A stretch of DNA of 64,000 nucleotides from positions 19,701,063 through 19,765,062 of the forward strand of contig CM037472.1 of assembly GCA_021014325.1 (NCBI GenBank), given 5' to 3'. Source of the DNA: Plazaster borealis. Its lineage: Eukaryota; Echinodermata; Asteroidea; Forcipulatida; Labidiasteridae. Position numbers and translations under genes: made by a program. The notes under the pieces are model-generated. The model was not told the origin of the DNA. It searched no databases and saw nothing but the letters and a program-made list of their open reading frames with translations. Shown here piece after piece: positions 56,201 through 64,000 of the stretch (position 1 is its first letter; each line of letters begins with the position of its first letter).

Positions 56201-58100
56201 TATTCCGCATGGAGAATGACAGAGTACAGGTTGGTCACGGATTGAAGTATTTTAGTGGCTGCATCACAAGGATCAAATTTAAATCCTTTCAAAATTACAT
56301 TATGAAAATTTACTCTGTCAGTTGCCCTTGTGGTTTGTTACTTGATATTTGAAATAAAAAAGTCACATCCCCTTAAGGTGATCCCTTCGCTGCCACTTCC
56401 TAGGTTGTATCGTAAACTTGGGTGTGATCCCTGGCTACGCGACAGTTAAAGATTGAATGGCTTCTGACTGGCACCCCCCAACTAAGATACTGACAAATTA
56501 GGGAGACGACCAACATTAGGGCTAGATAGCTCAGTTGGTTGAGCGCTGACATGTTAATCCGGAGGTCGCAGGTTCAAGTCCCGCTCTAGTCAATTTTTCA
56601 TTGTTCAACCCCCAAAAATTACATTACAATAGACCCCTTGCATAGGCCGCCATCCCTGAGGTCAAACAGTAGAAATGTGTACACGCCACACACTACTCTC
56701 AGCCAATGATAGGTCTTCTTTTGACCCCAAGGACGGCGCAGCTTGAGCTTGTGCCATCGGTTTCATAGTTAAATAAAAATCTACTCTTGCGACTGTTGAT
56801 TTTTTCTATCAGTGACTAACATAGTTATTCTCAGGTCGTAAACAATTGGCGACTGATATGTTCCCAACAGTCTTGGCTCAAGTGCAGCATTCTCCTGAAA
56901 AGTCAGTCGCCAGCTGGTCCATGTCATCACAAAGGTCGACCTGAGGATGGCTTGAGAAGCAAAATATAATACAGCATGCATTGTTAAAACTAAATATTTG
57001 AATCTTGTAAAAGTGAAAGTGTGCCCTCAATTGGAGATTTATACCAGTCTCTTATGTACAATTGGCAAGTTTTACATTGAAATTGACACGGCTCTAGGAT
57101 AACACAAAGTTTCTGATTGGCTTGTTCAAATGTAGGTATGGGATGTGATTGGTCGGTGTATGGTGATGCACAGTAGAGAAGATGATTTAGGTCGAGGTGA
57201 CACGCCGAACTCGAAACTAGACGGCAACAGCGGTCCAGGGTAAGTGGTAATGCTGAATATGATACCGGGTACCAGTCATAAAGATAATTCTAAAGGTTTT
57301 GGTAATAATACACACAATCGGGCCTAATATTGCTTCAATGTTTAATTTTTGCTTACCATGGGTGTGTCGTGGCCGAGCGGTCAAGCACACCAGACTCAAG
57401 CTTTGGTGTTTCTGTTCAGCAGAGTGTGGGTTCGAGTCCTGGTCATGACACTTGTGTCTTTAAGCAAGACACTTAACCATTATTGTTTCGTCCTTTGGAT
57501 GGGACGTAAAGCCGTTGGTCCAGTGTGTTGTGTAAGGCACGTAAAATAACCCAAAGTGTACACTTATCGTTAAGAGAAGGGGTTCGCCCCGTTGTTTCTG
57601 GCAGTGGCTGCTGAATGCGCCGCAGCACCTTGTAAACCCTTATCATGAATCGTTCTCATAACTCATAATAACTTCAAAAAAATTGTCTTAGAAAAGTGTT
57701 TCTCTTTGTTCAAGCGCCTTGAGCACCTTATTGGTGGATACGTGCGCTATATAAGACTACTTTATTATTATCATTATTATTATAATTATTTTTATTATTA
57801 ACAGTTTAATTATTCTTGTCACCAGGCTTACTTAATAAAATTGGGCATTTTTGGAAATTGACAGTTGCCGCGTGTGACGTGGGCACAAGGGGTCAATGTC
57901 GACAATTACCTCGTAATTTTAAGAACGTTTTTGCTTTACTTCAAAGGGTTGCCTGTGGAATCATAGCGAGATCAGCAGGTCTCTTTGAGAATGTCAAAAA
58001 GATCTGTCAATGTGACGGCGTTTCTCTCTGGGACGAAAGGGATGTACCACTGGCTGGACCTGGCCGACAACAACACCAGCAGAAACAGAGTCAGTTATAA
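50257..58100 (+). CDS. CCS: copper chaperone for superoxide dismutase, complete, 8 exons
   Basis: Exons: 50257-50274, 51216-51288, 52703-52837, 53109-53295, 54584-54644, 56152-56229, 57136-57239, 57947-58100. They join in phase to 269 codons plus TAA with GT/AG junctions; human CCS is 274 aa. CCS delivers copper to SOD1 and forms its disulfide in cytosol and the mitochondrial intermembrane space. Domain 1 (residues 7-75) has the copper-binding MTCQKC (C15, C18). Domain 2 (about 77-230) is SOD-like and keeps the zinc-site residues H142, H150, H159 and D162 (HFNP, RHGD, RHHGD). At the SOD1 copper-ligand pair HVH this protein has NIH (N125, H127). Domain 3 has the functional CxC, C239-Q-C241, in ICQCDG. 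The first coding exon has only six codons (MSTPVK), chosen because the ATG and donor join cleanly to VEFAVQMTC. The Gln-rich C-terminus is not conserved. Confidence 0.95.
52208..52550 (+). mobile_element. SINE family 1, full-length, tRNA-Ser/Leu-like head
   Basis: The A-box region GTGGCCGAGCGGTTTAGTG and B-box GGGTTCGAATCCCGG lie about 60 bp apart at the 5' end, so RNA polymerase III transcription is likely. The body contains TGACACTTGTGTCCTTGAGC and TACTCCCCAGGGAGCTGAG. The 3' end is GAGCGCTATATAAGAAGCC then (ATT)n, close to the L2-like LINE ends here. CCS intron 2. Confidence 0.88.
53495..53590 (-). mobile_element. SINE family 3 fragment (tRNA-like)
   Basis: The minus strand reads GAGGTTCAAATCCCGCTGTA then GTAAATGTTTCTTTGTTC, sharing the B-box and tail with 56519-56625 and 36300-36360. 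The 5' half is diverged. CCS intron 4. Confidence 0.5.
54785..55025. repeat. dispersed repeat related to 47985-48180
   Basis: Starts GATAATAATAACAACTAG then TTTTTACATAGCTCTTTATC and continues GGCGTCTCGAAGTGC, a diverged version of the (AAT)n/TATATAGCGC repeat. CCS intron 5. Confidence 0.45.
55311..55684. mobile_element. TTAA-flanked MITE, subfamily B, near consensus
   Basis: Exact TTAA on both sides (55311-55314, 55681-55684). Ends AGGCATCGTACACGTTTGG and CCAAACGTGTACGATACCT. The centre is a palindrome of at least 32 bp around ACTTCTTGCAAGAAGT. This is the cleanest copy for defining the family. CCS intron 5. Confidence 0.88.
55959..56136. repeat. three ~58-bp tandem units ending at CCS exon 6
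   Basis: The unit TTCTGTGATCCAT..TTATTATGTATT..TTAGTTA..GCTAATCTTTTGTT starts at 55959, 56015 and 56075. Each unit contains a branch-point-like GCTAATC followed by a T-rich stretch; the last one is 15-20 bp from the acceptor of exon 6 (56152). Confidence 0.8.
56519..56625 (+). mobile_element. SINE family 3, tRNA-Asn-like head
   Basis: TAGATAGCTCAGTTGGTTGA and GTCGCAGGTTCAAGTCCCG are clear A and B boxes, and the anticodon position reads GTT. The anticodon stem is mispaired at two positions. The downstream tail (TTTTCATTGTTCAACCCC) recurs in inverted form at 36300-36360, so this is a SINE rather than a tRNA gene. CCS intron 6. Confidence 0.65.
57355..57790 (+). mobile_element. SINE family 1, full-length
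   Basis: The head GTGTCGTGGCCGAGCGGTCA, B-box GTGGGTTCGAGTCCTGG, body ATGACACTTGTGTCTTTAAG and a 3' end GTGCGCTATATAAGACTAC followed by an (ATT)n tail. It differs from 52208-52550 in the middle (CCTTTGGATGGGACGTAAAG), marking a second body subtype. CCS intron 7. Confidence 0.85.
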
Positions 58101-60271
58101 CTTGATATATAAGGCCACGGCAATATAACGCCAGGCAATTTACAGGTGACCAGTTCCAGGCAATCTCCATAAAGAAAGGCATTCACATTTGAATGTTCAC
58201 ATATTTTTCTTGTATAATATTGGCTGTAATCATGTTCACTAATCTGTCTGACTACAAACGCAATGGGTCTCTTTACAGTATGATCCCCGTATGCATCATG
58301 TTTATTAAGCTGTTTCAATAGCTGTAATTGATTCGCAATTATTGTATGACTATCAAGAAATGAGTCCATGAAACGAGCCAATTATAATGTCGGTCGCACC
58401 ACAAACTGACGTATGTTGCGCCACAGCCACACCTCTGTGTTTGGAGAAAGTCGCTGTTGAAGTTGAACTATTTTTCTAACTGCTGTGGCAGCGCTATGTG
58501 TTTCAATGAAAAAAGTGGAATATATCGCGATACGTCACTTCGTGAAAACGCAAAATGGTAAATCTGGTGAAACTATTATGTGTCAGGTCCTGAAACTTGC
58601 TGAAAATATTAACAGCAAAGGTCAATAATTTGTACCCAAAAAAACGATTTGCAAAATTTTGTGATTTTTAACCCATGCGTCACTTCCTGGAAACGATGAC
58701 TAAACAGTTCAGAGTTGGATTGTCAGGTTTCACAGTTAAAAGGAGATAACAGCTTTCAGATTGAATCACCCAAAATAATGAATGCAACAAGCTTGTTAGT
58801 GATCGATTATAAATTATCCATCCCAATTAACCTTTTTAAGGTATCACGGTGGACACTATAGGAGTGCACTGTTTGGTTTCGATGTATACAGACAAATTTA
58901 CAGTGGCATTGTATTGTGTCCACCATATCTCAAAATGGCTTATTAACTTGATACTACCCCTCAGAGCCACCCCTGGTAAGAGTCATCAAGTAAGACAATT
59001 ATACACACAGAAAAACATATTTTTAAAACCAAGATTTGTTTATTTCAAAAAACTTGATTCAGTGCTGCATTTGATCAAACGTAGATGCATAGCACAGTAG
59101 GTGCATTACACTGAAAAGTCCCGTTGGATATTTTGCCAGCTGTCCGGCTGCCAGCAAAAAATTGAGGGCACTCTGAAGTTGTTCCGGTCATAATAAACCG
59201 TGCAAGTCTTGTGCGTATTCAAACATTTTTGGGACCACTTTGGTCCCACGTACAATGCTTTTATGCGTAAAGGAAACAAACACGCACACTTTAATGGGTC
59301 CCAATGTTCGAATACGCGTGAGACTTGCACAGTCTATAAACTATCCTCCGTAAGTCAGTCAGGAACAATTTTGTGGATAAACATGTCATCCAACGTGTAA
59401 AGGTTAAGGGAGAGAAGACTGTACGGTACCAAACACCCAAAGCTTTGGAGTAAAATTGGCCTCAGCCTTTCACGGTTTGTTCTTTATTTACGGTTTGGTT
59501 GGCTTTGTGGAATCCATTCACTTGGGGCAAGTTACGATTAATATATGATTTCCATGATAACACTCAACATCTCTTCATGTTTAAAATCCTGTATAACAAT
59601 TACTTTTCTTCAATTGTGTAATTCTAATGCAGCAATTTAAGGAAATTTGAGCCACGTATGTTTTCGATTATTTTTGTTTGTGTGAAAAAGGATAATATGA
59701 ATAAAATTTGTACAATAAATATGTACATTATGTACAAATCAATAAAGCAGTTTGTTTGTGCATTTTTCTTTGAGTTTCAACAAGGAAACTGGTCACTCCT
59801 TATGTTTATGACAAACAAATCTTCTGTCACTACGTAGCTCAAAGGGTTTCAAAACAATGTCCTCTTCAAAAAAACACCCCAGAAGGCCATGTCACTCTAA
59901 CATAGGAAAAGTAAATCACTTATTTTTGAAAGAGAAATTTCTTCCAATCCTCTTGTTTCAAAGGAACATATAAAAGTGGCCAGTGGAACTTCATCTAGAA
60001 AGGCACTGAATAGAATTGTTTGAAGGAAACATAATCAGGCATATTCAACGACTGCTTCCTCAAAATTTGGTGATGATATGAGATGCACCAAGGCAATGTT
60101 GCACTTTGGGGTGTATTCGATGATATGGCTGAAAAGCACAGGATTTTATACTATGTACTTGCACCAACAATATCTGCACGTTCAGGGAAACTTCAAAAAC
60201 TTGTCATGAACATTCCATGTGAGTTGCAGGCGTCAATCATGGTATAAAAAAGTATTTGTGAGAAACTGGCG
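58101..60271. other. convergent intergenic region, CCS / KLHDC2-like
   Basis: It holds the 3' UTRs of both genes. A cluster of AATAAA signals on the plus strand at about 59697, 59718 and 59742 could end CCS. TTTATT near 59485 could serve the minus-strand gene. The only clear element is the small MITE at 59194-59338. No coding region is seen. Confidence 0.45.
59194..59338. mobile_element. small MITE, GTGCAAGTCT family, both ends present
   Basis: The left end TAAACCGTGCAAGTCTTGTG then CGTATTCAAACAT is inverted against ATGTTCGAATACGCG then TGAGACTTGCACAGTC at the right, arms of about 40 bp with few mismatches. Partial copies: 24519, 30194 and 39752. Confidence 0.8.
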
Positions 60272-62839
60272 TCATAAAGTACGAGGTCTTGATCTGAGGT
60301 TGTAATCGTGGCTTTTGGAGCTCTCTGGCGAGGAACTGGGAAGACGTAGCTCTACCTTCCTTTGTAGTAACGACGGCAGTGAACCGAGTTCACTCTTCAA
60401 TACATCGATATCCCTGACGATGGCCTCTATGCTGAGTCTGCACATACAAAAGAGAATGAGTTATTATTAGTTCAGGCTAAAAGAAGCAAGTACAAGTTGT
60501 TGCGTGTCATGGCCGAGCGATTAAGAGTACCGGACTCAAGCTCTGGTGTTTCTGATCAGCAGAGTGTTGGGTCCCTGTCATGACACTTGTATCCTTGAGC
60601 AAGATAATTGATTTGTCCTTCGGATGGGACATTAAGCCATAGCTCCCACGTACCAGGATTGGTAGTGCATGTAAAAGAACCCAGAACACTTATCTTGGAA
60701 GAGTAGGGGTTAACCCCGGTATTTCTGGTTCACATAGTAAGCACCCTTGTTTATACAGGTTTCCTCAGGCTTGCGAGCTTCAGTGATTAAGCTCACTTGT
60801 AGGGCATCCTTGGTTTCATTACCAGAAATATATAATAATAACTGTGGAGAATGGAGTTGTTAGAGTGACTTCACCTTGAGAGACTTCTTGGGCTGAAAGA
60901 GAGGCTGATGACCTTCCTGGAGTGGACGCTTCTCTCCTCTGGGTTTAAGAGATTGTTGCTGCATCCTCCAAAGATGACGGTTTCTCCAACATCTATTCCT
61001 TGCACCGCAGTGTGCCACATCCTTCCAATGAAAAAAACCATGGGTGAGAATCATTGTAAACTCTGGCAGGCCAAATGGGAATCTTCCACCAACCCATTGA
61101 AGACGATGCGTTCGCCTGCACTCCAACTACCGCCTGGGGCAAATTTACTGATGAAAAGTTGGTGTCGACTGAACAGATTGTTAACTGGACATGGGGGACC
61201 AGATATAATATGTTCTGTTGGGGACTGAAAGAGTCTCCAAAATGTGACTGCGGTGCCGAATTACAGACGTTTGAACACATCTTCACTGCCTGCCCACAGA
61301 GGTGTCTTCCTGGAGGTTATGGCGCTCTGTCTGAATGTAAACAGGACACACTGCAGTGGCTGCATTCACTGGACTTAGACATTTAGTTAGACAGGCATAC
61401 GCGAGAAGGAGGTTGTGAACTATGCGTCTTAAATTAGAATAACGATTTGAGGGGCCTGATGTGCAAACTTTCAACTCACCTTGTTTCTGAGGGTACACTT
61501 TTCTGCTGATGCCATGTAAGACTGTCAGCATCAAATACCCACACGTCATCTGCAAAATTGTACATAAATATTTATTCCATAACTGAAAGTACAAATCGGT
61601 ACAAATCGGAGACTGCCAACAGAACTGTGTTTTAACGCTACATACAAAATAGGTCCACATAATGAAGGGACTTGCACACGTCCACACAGTGTTTTTTTTA
61701 CAGTGTTGAAGAATAGGATTTTCCTTAAGTGTACAGAACAAAGGAATGTCCACAGAGTGACTGCAACACAGAGCTGTGTGTGTATGCGATCCTCTGCAAC
61801 AACAAGGAACTGAGAAATCTCTTTAACCTTGACGCTAAACACAGGGTTGAGAGACAACAATGACAAAAGGGTCCGATACTTGGATCCAGGTCTTGAGAAG
61901 TATGTTGAAATGATGGCATGTCCACCTTTTTTATAGTAACCCATGGAGTTATAGATTCCAGGGAGATTTTGGATACAAAATCCTCAGTGCTAGATTTATA
62001 GTTATCTGGATTTTTCACCAGATATTCATCAAAAACACCTGATGACAAAAAAAAGAATTATTGTTGTATAAAACAAGGAGGAGAGAGCCAGACTAAAGCC
62101 CTTCATGAAACCACTGATTCTGCTTGGTCTCAGGCCTAGGCTCCTTAAGTTATTTGGAAAGTGGCACGTTTAATACAGCACAGTATACAGGCAGACAGAT
62201 TATAGATTTTAAGGAGCTTTTGGAAACTCAGTAGAGAAGTATATCAAAGAGGGTTTTTTTCCTGGAGAAACTTACAGTATTTTGTTTTATCAGGCGGACA
62301 TAAAAAGTCTGACTTTAAGATAAAAGGCTGAAATTTCTCACCCTGTTATCAAGAACGGCATTTTAACATTTGACGTCTACACACTGTTTTGTAATACAAC
62401 CAAAAGAGTGTATTGGTCCATGTTAGTCGTTTTCCTTATGGCCTTTAGAGACCATAGCAGCCAGAAACGGCTTGTAACCGAAGTGTCTATAGCAGCCGTA
62501 AACAGCCGCAAGATTTGACCTACTTCTACTCAACCGAAAAGGTCAAAGTAAAGGTCATGTCCTTAATTGACATTCTCAAATGATTCCTGTGCTGGTATAG
62601 TATCTACAATACAAAATTTAAAAACTATATATTTCTGTTTCTAATGCTACTTCCATGTAGAGAACATTTATTTTTCCATAAATCACACAGTGGGTTGACC
62701 TTTCAAAGTTTAAGTTGTGTACTTACTTAGGGGTACATTATCTGTACTATAGCCACCGTAGACTAAGAAATGTCTGTTACTGACTGGTGCCATACAGTGC
62801 CACGATCGCCCCACAGGGATCTCACCAGTCACAGGTAAA
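60272..62839 (-). CDS. KLHDC2: KLHDC2/KLHDC1-like kelch protein, C-terminal four exons (5' part outside window)
   Basis: Exons: 62839-62727, 61549-61480, 61021-60875, 60437-60272. All join in phase and end at TGA, giving about 164 C-terminal residues. KLHDC2 is a kelch-propeller substrate receptor of CUL2 ubiquitin ligases that recognises C-terminal degrons. Visible kelch features are GEIPVGRSWHCMAPVS, FLVYGGYSTDNVPLND, VWVFDADSLTWHQ and MWHTAVQ..VIFGGCSNNLL. SLSRLSIEAI then matches the family's C-terminal helix (SLVRLSLEAV in human). The alternative is KLHDC1, the close paralogue; an invertebrate gene may be orthologous to both. The upstream exon must end in phase 2 and is not seen up to 64000. 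The frames at 61546-62048 belong to a repeat, not to this gene. Confidence 0.85.
60505..60840 (+). mobile_element. SINE family 1, GGGACATTAAG body subtype
   Basis: The head GTCATGGCCGAGCGATTAAG, then TGACACTTGTATCCTTGAGC, CCTTCGGATGGGACATTAAG and GGGGTTAACCCCGGTATTTC. It is the same subtype as the inverted copy at 62885-63185. It lies antisense in the last intron of the KLHDC2-like gene. Confidence 0.8.
61075..61386 (+). mobile_element. LINE ORF2 C-terminal fragment
   Basis: A 103-codon plus-strand frame contains NMFCWGLKESPKCDCGAELQ then TFEHIFTACP, and WLHSLDLDI at its end. This C-x-C-x7-H-x4-C block with the WL-x-LD-x-D/I ending is typical of the last part of LINE reverse transcriptases in marine invertebrates. 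It is 5' truncated and lies antisense in an intron of the KLHDC2-like gene. Confidence 0.75.
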
Positions 62840-64000
62840 CTACGCACAAAGATAATTCCATGTATGTTCAGTTAACAATACAAAATAATTATTATTATAC
62901 ATTTCTGGTAATGAAACAAAGGATGCCTTATAAGTGAACTTAATCACCATAGCTCACAAGCCTGAGGAAACCTGTAAATAAGGGTGCTTGCTATGTGAAC
63001 CAGAAATACTGGGGTTAACCCCTACACTTCCACAATAAGTGTTCTGGGTTCTTTTTACGTGCACTACCAATCCTAGTACACAGGACCTATGGCAAATGTC
63101 CCATCTGAAGGACAAAGAATGAATAATTAATTGTCTTGCTCAAGGAAACAAGTGCCACGACTGGGACTCAAACCCTTGACACCCCAAAACTGAGAATCTA
63201 TTTGTAAATATTTATCATATGAAAAAAACCTCCAGAACAGCACAGTTCAAATTGTGGCCTAACTGTGTGTATATTTTGCTACTTCAAGCTTGCATAAAGT
63301 ATGTTTTGCCTTCAAAAACCATTTGAATTTGACTATGGGTACAGCTGCAAGTAGGTTTGGACTGATCATTCTACACTGCAAAACTGCCCTTCTTGGTATT
63401 CAAAAGTGGGCATTGCTTTGGGTAAAATTTCTGATGTGCACTAATTCTTTTAAACAAGCACAATGGAGAGTTTGAAGCCCATTACATTTATTGAACTATA
63501 TCAATTTTAAACATATAATTTGTGTTTAAATAGCAGGGCTTGAATTTTGGGTAAAATTTCACAAGACCACAGGGCTTGTAGTCAAGAATTTTTACTGGAC
63601 CAGAATTGATTCTACAAGACCAGAATCTAAATGAGAAAGAACTTTCTACAAAGTTTAAACAAACTGTTTTATTTTAACAAACACTAAGGGAAGATTTATC
63701 TTGGTTTTATCTAGGTGAGTGTACTTTGATACTTGACAGAATTGAAACATTTTTACCAAACTCAAAGTCAACATTTGAACATCCTTTTTGTGTGAATTTA
63801 AGATAATTACACAGTGAGGTAATTATTATTCAATTGAAAAACACAAGACAGTCGGACTTGTTCTGTCTTGAGTTTACTGGCCCAAGGGTGAAAACACTGG
63901 CCTCGGGCCTGCGGTCCAGTGTAAAATTCGAGCCCTGAATAGTGTTACGTATTCTCCTTTTAAAGTTCTCACAAGACTAAACTTGTTCTTATTTCTTGGG
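62840..64000. other. right-edge stretch, presumed KLHDC2-like intron
   Basis: No further kelch exon was recognised. It contains the SINE at 62885-63185 and a dispersed repeat at about 63535-63940 (GGGCTTGAATTTTGGGTAAA to TAAAATTCGAGCCCTGA) whose right part resembles 52020-52140. The upstream KLHDC2 exons should lie past 64000. Confidence 0.5.
62885..63185 (-). mobile_element. SINE family 1, GGGACATTAAG body subtype
   Basis: The minus strand shows AGGGTTTGAGTCCCAGTCG, GGCACTTGTTTCCTTGAGC, GATGGGACATTTGCC and GGGGTTAACCCCAGTATTTC, parallel to 60505-60840. It lies in the gene's intron, in the same orientation as the gene. Confidence 0.75.

Noticed and set aside
56519..56592. Possible functional tRNA-Asn (GTT) gene
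   Set aside because: The anticodon stem has two mismatches and the downstream tail recurs in other copies (36300-36360), so it is better read as a SINE head.
61546..62048. Overlapping 107-156 codon ORFs in the KLHDC2-like intron
   Set aside because: No kelch motif. The sequence around 61890-61990 resembles a dispersed repeat also seen near 43310-43390, and exons 62727 and 61549 join in phase without it.

Overview
The window is animal nuclear DNA: AT-rich, intron-rich and full of small mobile elements. Five protein-coding genes can be supported. Four encode conserved metazoan proteins, reconstructed exon by exon from conserved motifs, canonical GT/AG junctions and agreeing codon phase. The repeat landscape (dense TTAA-flanked MITEs, tRNA-derived SINEs, L2/CR1-like LINE ends, a gag-only LTR element) suggests a marine deuterostome, most likely an echinoderm and perhaps a sea star. 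That species guess is inference; the gene calls do not depend on it.

Layout. 1-2922: the first coding exon of an unidentified minus-strand gene that leaves the window on the left. 2923-13887: repeat-rich intergenic DNA with one weak hypothetical ORF. 13888-28529 (-): a complete 10-exon heparanase-like GH79 gene (515 aa) with both catalytic glutamates. It carries a young gag-only LTR retrotransposon in intron 7, in the same orientation. 31996-40470 (+): complete 10-exon AHSA1, the Hsp90 co-chaperone Aha1 (345 aa), with an L2-like LINE 3' end in intron 7. 45125-48874 (-): complete 4-exon DMAC2/ATP5SL-like gene (273 aa), with a hairpin-rich minisatellite in intron 2. 50257-58100 (+): complete 8-exon CCS, the copper chaperone for superoxide dismutase (269 aa). 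60272-62839 (-): the last four coding exons of a KLHDC2/KLHDC1-like kelch gene whose 5' part lies beyond 64000.

Heparanase/AHSA1 and DMAC2/CCS are divergent pairs; AHSA1/DMAC2 and CCS/KLHDC2 are convergent. The genes do not form a pathway; they are independent housekeeping or cell-biology genes.

The most unusual content is non-coding. One TTAA-flanked MITE family carries different short palindromes in different copies. In two genes its terminal TTAA-derived site falls at the expected branch-point distance from a 3' splice site. A second theme is a short motif, ACCATRGAGRAAG and variants, that recurs singly or as near-perfect inverted repeats and matches no element I recognise.
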